Position numbers and translations under genes: made by a program. A stretch of 64,000 nt of DNA from Granulosicoccus sp964390335 (GTDB taxonomy: Bacteria; Pseudomonadota; Gammaproteobacteria; Granulosicoccales; Granulosicoccaceae). The stretch covers positions 10,750 through 74,749 of the forward strand of contig CAYMHU010000015.1 in the NCBI GenBank assembly GCA_964390335.1. The letters run 5' to 3'. Under the pieces are notes generated by a model. It was given only the letters and a program-made list of their open reading frames with translations. It did no database searches and was not told the origin of the DNA. Positions within the stretch are counted from its first letter, which is position 1. Each line of letters opens with the position of its first letter. This document shows positions 43,309 through 51,794 of the stretch, one piece after another.

Positions 43309-45485
43309 CGTTTGTAATCGTCCCGGTAACCCAGTATCGCATTTTCCAACAAGCCGCCGTAGTTTTGCCCTACCGGCGCCAACCCTTTTAACACCAATTG
43401 AAAATACAGATTGGTATCGTGACTTTCTCCATCATCTGCAATAAACCGTCGTGCGGCAAATCGAAAGGCCCAACAACAACTATTGTATTCCACACCCAGC
43501 AGCGATTCTAAACTGACATCTGAATCGAGCGAGTAGTTCCAACGGCTGGCGACCCGCCAACTATTACCGATTGGCCATAACATGGAAAAATCCAATTGTT
43601 CTGTTTCAGCCGAGCTGCCTGTGTTAACTGAGCGATGAGCGAAGTTCAAAATTCGGTTGTTAGTTGGTCGATAGCTTAGCAGTACCGATCCGCGCACGGT
43701 GGATTGATTATCCGGATTCCACTGCATTTGCCCACGTGCATACCAGTTGTTTGGTAGCTCAGCCGATACCTCACCGACAACGTCGGAGAAATCACGGGTT
43801 TGCACATCCGTGCCAGCTAGCGATACGCGTCGATCTTCGAAATACGTAATTTGCCCGATACTGGCACGAAACATTTCACGGCCATTTTCCCCATCGATAA
43901 AACGACTGGTTAAAGCGGCTGATAGCTGATCGGCATCGGCAACGCGGTCGGCGCCGGAGAATCGGTTCTCGCGAAACAGTTGCGAGATACTAAAGTCGAG
44001 TTCGCTACTATCAAACAACGGAATCTGACTTTGGTTCCGATATGGAACGCGCAGATAAAACAATCGTGGCTCCAACGTTTGAACGGAGCCTTTTTCATCG
44101 ACTTTTCGATCGAAGAACAAGCCGGTGTCCAATGAAAACGTGGTTAAGTTTCGACTTTGCCGCGAGCTTTGACCTTCGGCTGCATTGTCCAACGAATAAG
44201 TGGAAAAGCGGTAGCTCGCCGAAGGGGTAAAGAACCACGCATTACCGGAGATCGGCAATTGCACTTTTGGCTGAATATCCAATCTGGATCCGTTGACTGA
44301 ATTGGCTCGGTCAAAATACACAAGCTCTGCATCGGCGCTTGCACGAATTCCAAAGTCATCTTTCGGCGATTCCCAACGGGCGGTTAACTGTGGTAACCGT
44401 TGATAGGGGCGTGCATCTGCTGGAATACTTTCATCAACTGTTTGGTACGATTGTAAGCGTGCTAGTGCGGAGATTGAACCACGTTCATATCGTAAGTCTG
44501 CACGTCGATCTAAGTGCGTAATACTCGCCAACTGTAAGCTATCGCCTAAATCGGTGAAGTAATCGCCATCGGAGACGCGGCTGGCTGATATTTCTGAACG
44601 AACGTAGTTACCGAAGGTACCGTTGTGTCGAAGTTGTGTAAACGTTCGGGTTTCATCATCGCCACGAGTATCATTTAAGTACTCATGATCAAGAATCCAA
44701 TTGCCTGTCTGGTTTAAATAGCGAACTTCGGTTTGCAACTGAGTACCGCGCTTACTGGTGAAACGCGGGGTGAATGTGGCATCCAGATTATGGCGAATAT
44801 TCCAATACCATGGCACGTGCAACTCAATACCCGTGTTATCACCGCGTGCAATGATCGGGGCTAAAAACCCGGTTTTTCGTTTATCGCTTATTGGGAAGCT
44901 AAACGTTGGAATGGCCAGTAGTGGCACACCTTTAAAAATGAGTGCCAGATTTTTTGCTGTGCCAATGCCTTCGTCCGGATACAGTTTTAATGACTTGGCT
45001 CTGATGTACCAACTTTTATCGCCTGGTGGACACGATGAGTAGGTTGCACCATCTAATGTAAAGTTTCCCTCTACATCACGCTCCATGTTTTTTGCTGAAC
45101 CGGTTGCACGCTTACCATTAACATCAAACTCATACTCTGAATCTTTTGCTGAAAATAAGTTGTCGTCCATGTCAAACACAGCACTGTTACTTTGCATGCG
45201 TATCCCTTCGCCCGTAAAACTGAGTTCGCCATCGATGGTGACCTCGGCAGTTTCAGGGTTGTATTGCGCGTCTTCGGCGTTCAGGATTCTGTTCTGATAC
45301 GTGATGGACGTGTTGCCCAACATTGATACAACACCGTCTTCACTGATGACCTCATCTGCTTGCGCCAGAACCGGTTCATCGGAATCGGTGATAACGGCGC
45401 TGCCAGGCTCATACACGAATGCAGGAGCGGGGCATTGGAATGCCGCAACTTGACCGGGTAGCAGCCCCAGACTGACCAGCCCCAT
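43305..45485 (-). CDS. lptD: LPS-assembly protein LptD
   Basis: The outer-membrane translocon that inserts lipopolysaccharide. It has 726 residues from the ATG at 45485. An OstA/LptA-like N-terminal domain precedes the large beta-barrel. Cysteines match the disulfide plan known from E. coli: C18 near the mature N-terminus, one in SSCPPGDKSW, and the adjacent pair in YNSCCWAF. The signal peptide from this ATG (MGLVSLGLLPGQVAA) lacks basic residues. Residues encoded just upstream in frame (IIRSRFTA) would supply them, but no standard start codon precedes them before a TAA. The true start is therefore uncertain. Confidence 0.94.
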   Translation of the reverse strand: MGLVSLGLLPGQVAAFQCPAPAFVYEPGSAVITDSDEPVLAQADEVISEDGVVSMLGNTSITYQNRILNAEDAQYNPETAEVTIDGELSFTGEGIRMQSNSAVFDMDDNLFSAKDSEYEFDVNGKRATGSAKNMERDVEGNFTLDGATYSSCPPGDKSWYIRAKSLKLYPDEGIGTAKNLALIFKGVPLLAIPTFSFPISDKRKTGFLAPIIARGDNTGIELHVPWYWNIRHNLDATFTPRFTSKRGTQLQTEVRYLNQTGNWILDHEYLNDTRGDDETRTFTQLRHNGTFGNYVRSEISASRVSDGDYFTDLGDSLQLASITHLDRRADLRYERGSISALARLQSYQTVDESIPADARPYQRLPQLTARWESPKDDFGIRASADAELVYFDRANSVNGSRLDIQPKVQLPISGNAWFFTPSASYRFSTYSLDNAAEGQSSRQSRNLTTFSLDTGLFFDRKVDEKGSVQTLEPRLFYLRVPYRNQSQIPLFDSSELDFSISQLFRENRFSGADRVADADQLSAALTSRFIDGENGREMFRASIGQITYFEDRRVSLAGTDVQTRDFSDVVGEVSAELPNNWYARGQMQWNPDNQSTVRGSVLLSYRPTNNRILNFAHRSVNTGSSAETEQLDFSMLWPIGNSWRVASRWNYSLDSDVSLESLLGVEYNSCCWAFRFAARRFIADDGESHDTNLYFQLVLKGLAPVGQNYGGLLENAILGYRDDYKR

Positions 45486-45540
45486 GGCTGTGAAACGAGA
45501 ACGGATGATGTTGGATCCAAAAGAGATTTACCGTACCAGA

Positions 45541-45569
45541 ATAATAGACCGCTTTTGTTTTAAACTAAA
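45541..45569 (-). promoter_or_regulatory. Possible sigma-70 promoter for the lptD operon
   Basis: On the minus strand TTTAGT (45564-45569) and TATTAT (45541-45546) are separated by 17 bases, about 55 bases before the lptD ATG. The position is right for lptD-surA-pdxA-ksgA-apaG-apaH. I did not see a sigma-E-type GGAACTT box. Confidence 0.45.
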
Positions 45570-45594
45570 GCTCTAGCCTCAGTCTTAACCCTAT

Positions 45595-46326
45595 ATGAAC
45601 GACGTAGCTGATCTGCCGAAACAAAGCGATACAAAAGCCCCGGGTATACACCCCAGCTGGAAACCGCTGTTGGACCAGCAATTTTCAATGGATTATATGG
45701 CCGAATTACGTGCGTATTTGGCTGAGCGTAAGAAAAAGCGGGCAGTGGTCTATCCCCATTCAAGTCAGTGGTTTAACGCGTTTGCATTGTGTCCGTTGGA
45801 TGACGTTAAAGTGGTTATTCTGGGTCAGGACCCGTACCACGGTCCGGGTCAGGCACATGGCTTGAGTTTTTCGGTGCCCAGCGGGGTTCCCGTGCCACCA
45901 TCGCTGCTCAATATTTATAAAGAAATCGATGCTGATTTAGCTGCCACTGAGCAACCGCTTGCCAAACTTCGCAAGGGTTGTTTGGCACCGTGGGCAACTC
46001 AAGGTGTGTTTCTTTTAAACAGTGTGTTGACAGTCGAGCAAGGTCAGGCGGCGGCTCATCAGGGGCGGGGTTGGGAAACCTTTACCGACAGCGTAGTTCA
46101 ACATTTAAGCGACGAGCGCGAAAATCTGGTTTTCATGCTGTGGGGCAGCTATGCTCAAAAGAAAGGTCAAGTTATCGATGCGAGCAAGCATCTGGTCTTA
46201 AAGTCGCCACATCCATCACCACTTTCAGCGCATCGGGGTTTTCTAGGTTGCCGGCATTTTTCAAAAGCAAACGCGTATTTGCAGGAGCACGGCAAGCATG
46301 AGATCGATTGGTTCCACGTGTCCTGA
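45595..46326 (+). CDS. ung: Uracil-DNA glycosylase
   Basis: Removes uracil from DNA in base-excision repair. It has 243 residues. The water-activating motif GQDPYHGPGQAHGLSFSVP, the FLLNSVLTV segment and the DNA-intercalating HPSPLSAHRGFLGC loop are all present. It is divergent from lptD across about 110 bases. Its end overlaps the possible mltB start. Confidence 0.97.
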   Translation: MNDVADLPKQSDTKAPGIHPSWKPLLDQQFSMDYMAELRAYLAERKKKRAVVYPHSSQWFNAFALCPLDDVKVVILGQDPYHGPGQAHGLSFSVPSGVPVPPSLLNIYKEIDADLAATEQPLAKLRKGCLAPWATQGVFLLNSVLTVEQGQAAAHQGRGWETFTDSVVQHLSDERENLVFMLWGSYAQKKGQVIDASKHLVLKSPHPSPLSAHRGFLGCRHFSKANAYLQEHGKHEIDWFHVS

Positions 46327-47335
46327 GTTACCCTCTAATAAATTGCTCTGTGCAAGCGGTATTGTTTGGCTTCTATTCAGCGTGTTTTACAGTGCCAATG
46401 TGCTTGCATCCGACGCGTTCCTGAGCCGCCAAGCGGTACGCGATTACATTGACAAAATTAGCCAGGAACATGATCTCAATCCGGTGGCCGTAACCCAATT
46501 GTTTGCCGAAGCAAAACCGCAGCAATCGGTGTTGGATGCTATTTCCAAACCGGCCGAGCGAGTACTTACCTGGGCGCAATATCGCCCAATATTTATAAAG
46601 CAAAAGCGTATCGATGCCGGTGTGGCGTTTATGCAGCAGCATGCCAGTGATCTCCAACGCGCTGAAGACACCTATGGTGTGCCAGCAAACATCATCGCCG
46701 CCATTATTGGTGTTGAGACGTTTTACGGCAAAATCACCGGCAAGCATCCCGTGCTGGATTCGGTTGCCACGCTCGCGTTTGATTACCCGAAGCGGGCCAC
46801 TTTCTTCAAACGTGAGCTAACGGAGTATTTGGTATTGGCCAGGGCAGAAGGTTGGGACGCGGGCACAATCAAAGGCAGTTATGCCGGTGCGATGGGCTGG
46901 CCACAGTTTATTTCAAGCAGTTACCGCCAATATGCTGTCGACTTTGACGGTGATGGGCAGCGCGATCTTTTTAACAGCGTGCCTGATGTGATTGGTTCGG
47001 TTGCTAATTATCTTGCGGTGCACGGCTGGCAATCCGAAGCACCGATCGCACGCGAAATATTACCAAGTGACCTAAACGCAAAAAAAAGAACGGCGCTTAA
47101 CTCATTGATTCGAAAATCCCTGAAACCCGCTATCGCGCCGGAAACACTGGAAAATATAGGCATTGAGGTGGCTGGAGACCAGTTGGTCAGAGTCATGCAA
47201 TTTGCAGGATCGGGTGGCGAAGAGCTGTGGGTGGGCTATAAAAACTTCTATGTTATTACTCGATACAACCATAGTGCCCTCTATGCGCTCGCTGTTTACC
47301 AACTCAGTGAGGAATTGGCCGGTTCAATTCAATAG
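46298..47335 (+). CDS. mltB: Lytic murein transglycosylase B
   Basis: Cleaves peptidoglycan glycan strands with 1,6-anhydro ends. It has 345 residues. A hydrophobic signal (LLCASGIVWLLFSVFYSANVLA) starts about 15 residues in. The catalytic glutamate lies in IIGVETFYGK, and GSYAGAMGWPQFISSSYR and DFDGDGQRDLF follow. No lipobox is seen, so it may be soluble in the periplasm. The ATG at 46298 overlaps ung by 29 bases; a later start such as TTG in the KLL region is possible. It is followed by rlpA and dacA, a cell-wall group. Confidence 0.92.
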   Translation: MRSIGSTCPELPSNKLLCASGIVWLLFSVFYSANVLASDAFLSRQAVRDYIDKISQEHDLNPVAVTQLFAEAKPQQSVLDAISKPAERVLTWAQYRPIFIKQKRIDAGVAFMQQHASDLQRAEDTYGVPANIIAAIIGVETFYGKITGKHPVLDSVATLAFDYPKRATFFKRELTEYLVLARAEGWDAGTIKGSYAGAMGWPQFISSSYRQYAVDFDGDGQRDLFNSVPDVIGSVANYLAVHGWQSEAPIAREILPSDLNAKKRTALNSLIRKSLKPAIAPETLENIGIEVAGDQLVRVMQFAGSGGEELWVGYKNFYVITRYNHSALYALAVYQLSEELAGSIQ

Positions 47336-48365
47336 CGCTTGGTTCAAATTACCCGCAACAGCGATACTGTCGCTGGTGCTCATGAGTGCCTGTGCATCAG
47401 GCGATCAGCCCGATGGTCCCGGTAGTCGTTTCGGTGTGTATAAAAAAGTAGAAACGGTACGGAATCTGCCGAAATCGCGTACCGGCAACATGCCGCAGTA
47501 CACCGTGTTCGGTAAGCAATACAAAGTCATGGACTCGGCCGAAGGCTTCGCTGAAGAAGGGATAGCATCGTGGTACGGGTCTAAGTTTCACGGTCGTAAA
47601 ACCTCGAGCGGTGAGGTGTACGACATGTACGCGATGACTGCTGCTCACAAGCACCTACCGCTACCAACATTTGTGCGTGTCACTGATGTGGATAGTGGTC
47701 GTGAAATCGTGGTTAAGGTTAACGATCGCGGTCCGTTTGTCGGTGATCGAATCATTGATCTATCGTTTGCCGCAGCTAAAGCCATGAACATGACCGAGCG
47801 CGGCACTGCCAACGTCCGGATCGTGGCGCTGTCCAGTCATTTACCGGGCCCGGCCGCGGAACCGCAAATGGCTGCAGCGCTAGCGCCGGAAATAGTGCAA
47901 CCCACACTGGCGGCTGTACCCAAAAAACTGCCGGTAACGCCAATTCGGGTTAAAGATCTGCCGGCGGCGTCTATTGGTGAACCAACGCAAGCACTCACCG
48001 AGATAAAAAAGCCGTTAGCTGGTCCAGCGCCATCGTTGGCGGCTGCGCGTCAACAAAACCAGACCACGATTGTTGTGCCAGCATCTGCATCGGCTGAGCC
48101 AGTACAGGGTTTACCCGAGACAGTACCAACGCAAAGTTTGGTTATCCAGTTAGGCGCGTTTAAGGAAGTCGCTAATGCACAACAGATGGTGACCAACGTA
48201 TCGCAACAACTTGGAAAACCGGCTTACATTGAACAAGATCTGGACAACGCACTGTATCGGGTCAAAATGGGACCATTTCAGCAAGGCGAAGTACTACAAC
48301 GAACGCTTGATGAACTGACCAATGTCGGTATTGAAGGTTATCCGGTCACTACTGATATACGCTAG
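47283..48365 (+). CDS. rlpA: RlpA septal-ring lytic transglycosylase (lipoprotein)
   Basis: An outer-membrane lipoprotein that cleaves stem-less (denuded) glycan strands at the septum. It has about 360 residues from the ATG at 47283. The signal ends in lipobox LMSAC. A double-psi beta-barrel domain (ASWYGSKFHGRKTSSGEVYD; VKVNDRGPFVGDRIIDLS) is followed by an Ala/Pro-rich linker and a C-terminal SPOR domain (SLVIQLGAFKEVANAQ), which binds denuded glycans. The start lies 53 bases inside mltB, which couples the two genes; the long ORF from 47163 lacks support. Confidence 0.92.
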   Translation: MRSLFTNSVRNWPVQFNSAWFKLPATAILSLVLMSACASGDQPDGPGSRFGVYKKVETVRNLPKSRTGNMPQYTVFGKQYKVMDSAEGFAEEGIASWYGSKFHGRKTSSGEVYDMYAMTAAHKHLPLPTFVRVTDVDSGREIVVKVNDRGPFVGDRIIDLSFAAAKAMNMTERGTANVRIVALSSHLPGPAAEPQMAAALAPEIVQPTLAAVPKKLPVTPIRVKDLPAASIGEPTQALTEIKKPLAGPAPSLAAARQQNQTTIVVPASASAEPVQGLPETVPTQSLVIQLGAFKEVANAQQMVTNVSQQLGKPAYIEQDLDNALYRVKMGPFQQGEVLQRTLDELTNVGIEGYPVTTDIR

Positions 48366-48461
48366 GTTAGTTTCCTGCCGTCAAATCAATTACACTAGTA
48401 GCGCGATGTCTACGTTGCTGTGTTAACCCTTGTTCTAGTTAAACATTACCACTCAGAAACG

Positions 48462-49628
48462 ATGTATTTAGCCAAATTTAGCTCGAAATTATCTTCTGTC
48501 ATGTTTGTCGGCGCGGTATTGATTGTTGGTCTGCTGCAATCGTCCAATGTGTTTGCAGCACCGTTACCAGCGCCTCCGCAACTATCAGCCAACAGTTATC
48601 TACTGATTGATAACATCAGCGGCGAAGTGCTTGCGGCCAAAAATCCGGATAAACGCATTGAGCCAGCCAGCTTAACGAAGCTGATGACGGCCTACTTGGT
48701 GGCCAGTGAATTGGAACGCGGCACCATGAGTAAGTCAGACCTTGCGATTATCAGTGACTACGCGCAGTCACAACCCGGCTCACGTATGTTTATTGAAGCA
48801 GGTAAAACAGTGTCCATTGGCGAATTGCTGCGCGGCTTGATCATTCAGTCGGGTAATGATGCCAGTGTCGCGTTAGCAGAACATGTTGCGGCCAGTGAAC
48901 AAGGCTTTGTGTCCATGATGAATCGCATGGCCGACACCTTGGGTATGAGCGGGACCAATTTTGCAAATGCGTCCGGATTACCACATCCTGACCATTACAC
49001 CACGGCGAACGATCTAGCCATTATTGCGCGCAGCATGATCAGGGATTTTCCTGAACACTATCGCCTGTACTCGGAAAAGTCTTATACCTATAACGAGATA
49101 AAGCAGAACAATCGCAATAAACTGCTGTGGCGTGATGCCACTGTTGATGGCATGAAAACCGGGCATACCGAAGCTGCCGGTTATTGTCTTGTTGCGTCCG
49201 CAGTTCGCGACGGTATGCGCTTAACCAGTATTGTGTTGGGCACCGCAAGCGATAAAACCCGTATGGCGGAAACGCAACGCTTGCTTAACTACGGGTTTCG
49301 TTTTTTCAGAACTGAGCGTATTTACGAAGCAGGTGAAGTGATCAGCGAAGCGCCCATCTGGATGGGTGAATCGGAAAGTATCGCACTGGGTGTTGCAGAA
49401 GATCTATACGTAACCTTACCAAGAGATGCGTTTGAGTCGTTGCACAGTCAAATCGAACTTAGCGGGTACATTAAGGCGCCCACCCGAATCGGTCAGGAGC
49501 TGGGTCGCTCTGTGTTAACTGCCGATAACAAAGTGATCGGTGAAGTGCCATTGCTGGCTTTGCAAAAAGTCAACGAAGGCGGTTTGTTGCGTCGCATGAA
49601 GCACTCGATCATGCGCTACTTTCAATAA
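48462..49628 (+). CDS. dacA: D-alanyl-D-alanine carboxypeptidase (PBP5/6 family)
   Basis: Trims the terminal D-Ala of peptidoglycan pentapeptides. It has 388 residues. After a signal peptide ending near NVFA, the penicillin-binding motifs are SLTK, SGN (IQSGNDASVALAEH) and KTG (DGMKTGHTEAAGY). A beta-rich C-terminal domain and a terminal amphipathic helix (GGLLRRMKHSIMRYF) anchor it to the inner membrane. The ATG at 48462 is preferred over GTG 48420. dacA-ybeD-lipB-lipA order follows E. coli. Confidence 0.94.
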   Translation: MYLAKFSSKLSSVMFVGAVLIVGLLQSSNVFAAPLPAPPQLSANSYLLIDNISGEVLAAKNPDKRIEPASLTKLMTAYLVASELERGTMSKSDLAIISDYAQSQPGSRMFIEAGKTVSIGELLRGLIIQSGNDASVALAEHVAASEQGFVSMMNRMADTLGMSGTNFANASGLPHPDHYTTANDLAIIARSMIRDFPEHYRLYSEKSYTYNEIKQNNRNKLLWRDATVDGMKTGHTEAAGYCLVASAVRDGMRLTSIVLGTASDKTRMAETQRLLNYGFRFFRTERIYEAGEVISEAPIWMGESESIALGVAEDLYVTLPRDAFESLHSQIELSGYIKAPTRIGQELGRSVLTADNKVIGEVPLLALQKVNEGGLLRRMKHSIMRYFQ

Positions 49629-49633
49629 CGCTT

Positions 49634-49915
49634 GTGGCTACCACCAACTTAGACGGTGAATCGTCATTAATTGAATTTCCGGCGGCGATTTCGATCAAGG
49701 CCATGGGGTTGAATGAACCGGATTTTGAAGACCTGATCGTATCGATCGTGCAATCGTTTATTGAACCGTCAAAACCCGATAAAGTCGTTAGCTCTGTAAG
49801 CAGTCAGGAAAAGTACCGTTCCGTGCGGGTGCATTTTACGGCTTCCAATCATGCTCAGCTCGAATCCATTTATGTTGCGTTAAGAGCAGAGCCCCGCGTG
49901 AAGTTCACCCTCTGA
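49634..49915 (+). CDS. ybeD: YbeD/DUF493 family protein
   Basis: A 93-residue small cytoplasmic protein with an ACT/PII-like fold in known members. Residues EFPAAISIKAMGLNEPDFEDLI, split by family into FP..I.IK.mG and the ending L..eprVkFTL, are characteristic. The GTG start at 49634 lies five bases after dacA. It conserves the position between dacA and lipB seen in enterobacteria. Function is unknown. Confidence 0.88.
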   Translation: MATTNLDGESSLIEFPAAISIKAMGLNEPDFEDLIVSIVQSFIEPSKPDKVVSSVSSQEKYRSVRVHFTASNHAQLESIYVALRAEPRVKFTL

Positions 49916-50529
49916 ATATCGAGCATCTGGGGCTTCGACCCTACGTGGATGTCTGGCAGGAGATGCGAGCGTTTACCGATGCGCGTGATCCAAATACCGC
50001 TGATACCTTGTGGGCTGTTGAGCATCCACCTGTGTACACATTGGGGCAGGCCGGTAAACGCGAGCATCTGTTAAATCCGGGTGTTATTCCCATTGTAGAA
50101 ACCGATCGTGGCGGGCAGGTGACTTATCATGGTCCGGGACAATTGGTGGTGTATACCTTAATTGATTTGCGCAGGGCCAAGATAGGTATCAGGGAGTTGG
50201 TCATCAAAATTGAGAACGCCATTATCGGCTCTTTGCAAGAGTTTGGGATTGAGGCTCAAGGCCGGCGGGACGCACCGGGGGTTTATGTTGATGAGCAAAA
50301 AATCGCAGCGCTTGGACTTCGGGTGCGCAAAGGCTGCGCTTATCATGGTTTGTCGTTGAACGTTGATATGGATTTAACCCCGTTTCTTGGGATAAATCCG
50401 TGCGGCTATGCCGATTTAAGCGTTACCAGCATGCGGAAGCTGGGGGTTACGGCGCCTAAAGACCTTGTTTTAGCGCACTTGTTGCATACATTATCCAGTC
50501 ATCTGTCCTCAACTGATAAACTTACCTGA
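49912..50529 (+). CDS. lipB: Octanoyltransferase LipB, probably starting at CTG
   Basis: Transfers octanoate from acyl-ACP to lipoyl domains such as that of GcvH. The family core is clear: VEHPPVYTLGQAGK, GGQVTYHGPGQLV, DAPGVYV, KIAALGLRV and the catalytic Cys in NPCGYADL. The only standard start in the 5' part is GTG 49945. However, the ten codons before it read NIEHLGLRPYV, which fits the conserved LipB N-terminus. The frame has no ATG, GTG or TTG between the upstream TAG (49789-49791) and 49945. CTG at 49912 overlaps the ybeD stop as CTGA, like an ATGA junction. I therefore extend to 49912 (about 205 residues). Confidence 0.85.
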   Translation: MNIEHLGLRPYVDVWQEMRAFTDARDPNTADTLWAVEHPPVYTLGQAGKREHLLNPGVIPIVETDRGGQVTYHGPGQLVVYTLIDLRRAKIGIRELVIKIENAIIGSLQEFGIEAQGRRDAPGVYVDEQKIAALGLRVRKGCAYHGLSLNVDMDLTPFLGINPCGYADLSVTSMRKLGVTAPKDLVLAHLLHTLSSHLSSTDKLT

Positions 50530-51497
50530 TGGATTATAAAGCCCCGTCTAGAAACGACCCGGAAGGCCACCAGCGTGGTGCGGACAAACTGGCTCGCATT
50601 CCCATTAAAGTCGCAGCTCAGGAAATAACCTTGAAAAAGCCTGACTGGATTCGTACGCGTGTTAGTAACGATCCCAGAGTCACGGAAATTAAGCGCATGA
50701 TGCGTGAACTTAATTTATCGTCGGTGTGTGAGGAAGCCAGCTGCCCGAATTTAGGCGAGTGTTTCAGTCATGGTACAGCGACCTTCATGATTATGGGTGA
50801 CATCTGCACGCGTCGCTGCCCATTTTGCGATGTTGCACACGGCAGGCCGAATCCGCTCGATCCGGATGAGCCGAAGAATTTAGCGAAAGCCATTTCGCAA
50901 CTGAATCTGAATTATGTTGTTATAACATCCGTTGATCGCGACGATTTACGCGATGGTGGTGCAAGCCATTTTGATGCGTGCATAAAGGCTGTTCGCGAAG
51001 CATCTCCGGGGATTCAAATAGAAGTACTGGTGCCTGATTATCGTGGTCGTATGGATAAAGCCTTGGAAGCCATGGCCTCTAATCCACCCGACGTGTTCAA
51101 CCATAACCTTGAAACTGTGCCCCGTTTATATAAGCAATGCCGCCCGGGATCAGACTATCAGTACTCGTTAAATCTGTTGAAAAATCACAAGGCGCGGTTC
51201 CCGCATGTGCCAACAAAGTCTGGTCTGATGTTGGGACTGGGGGAAACCCTTGAAGAAGTAGAAGCGGTAATGCGGGATATGCGTGAGCATAACGTGGACA
51301 TGCTAACGCTGGGGCAATATCTGCAGCCCAGTCAATCCCATTTGCCAGTTGCTCGTTTTGTTCATCCTACCGAATTCGATGCCCTGGCAGAACTTGGCGA
51401 AAGCTTGGGATTTTCCCACGTAGCAAGCGGGCCCATGGTGCGTTCGTCCTACCATGCTGACCGCCAGGCGGCGGCCGCGCAAAAAACGGGTAGTTAG
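50529..51497 (+). CDS. lipA: Lipoyl synthase
   Basis: A radical-SAM enzyme that inserts two sulfurs into octanoylated domains. It has 322 residues. The auxiliary cluster ligands are C67, C72 and C78 (CEEASCPNLGEC). The radical-SAM triad is C93, C97 and C100 (CTRRCPFC). The serine ligand lies in GPMVRSSYHAD near the C-terminus. The start overlaps the lipB stop by one base (TGATG). A nested hairpin begins at its stop codon. Confidence 0.97.
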   Translation: MDYKAPSRNDPEGHQRGADKLARIPIKVAAQEITLKKPDWIRTRVSNDPRVTEIKRMMRELNLSSVCEEASCPNLGECFSHGTATFMIMGDICTRRCPFCDVAHGRPNPLDPDEPKNLAKAISQLNLNYVVITSVDRDDLRDGGASHFDACIKAVREASPGIQIEVLVPDYRGRMDKALEAMASNPPDVFNHNLETVPRLYKQCRPGSDYQYSLNLLKNHKARFPHVPTKSGLMLGLGETLEEVEAVMRDMREHNVDMLTLGQYLQPSQSHLPVARFVHPTEFDALAELGESLGFSHVASGPMVRSSYHADRQAAAAQKTGS

Positions 51498-51550
51498 TCC
51501 GGCTTTGGCACGAATGGAGATACCCTGTGGGTGTCTGTTTCAAGCCGGAC
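51497..51550 (+). terminator. Nested two-stem hairpin directly after lipA
   Basis: An outer 9-bp stem (GTCCGGCTT 51497-51505 / AAGCCGGAC 51542-51550) encloses an inner 7-bp stem (GATACCC 51519-51525 / GGGTGTC 51529-51535, one G-T pair) with a 3-base loop. No T-run follows the outer arm. It may be a terminator or 3'-end stabiliser. The rest of the roughly 300-base gap to 51795 shows no gene I can support. Confidence 0.45.
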
Positions 51551-51794
51551 CGCACACACTGTGACTCAAGCAAGTCGTGGCTTCAACCCGCGCTAGGCAG
51601 CTTTGAGCAAGACGTTCGCTTTTGACGTCCCGGACGCTGAAAAACCAGCGGCTATTCACATAAAAATCCAATGTATTAATCCATTCTCGGCTGTGCGCCT
51701 GCTCAAGGATCATCGAATTAACCGTAGATTCAGGTGCACGGTTGCGCGATTGTGCCGATAAATAGGTCGTAGAACACACTAATTTCCAGCGTTC

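Noticed and set aside
51540..51779. Minus-strand ORF of 79 codons in the gap between lipA and the histidine kinase
   Set aside because: No family resemblance, no ribosome binding site, and its 3' end lies in the lipA hairpin. Probably chance.
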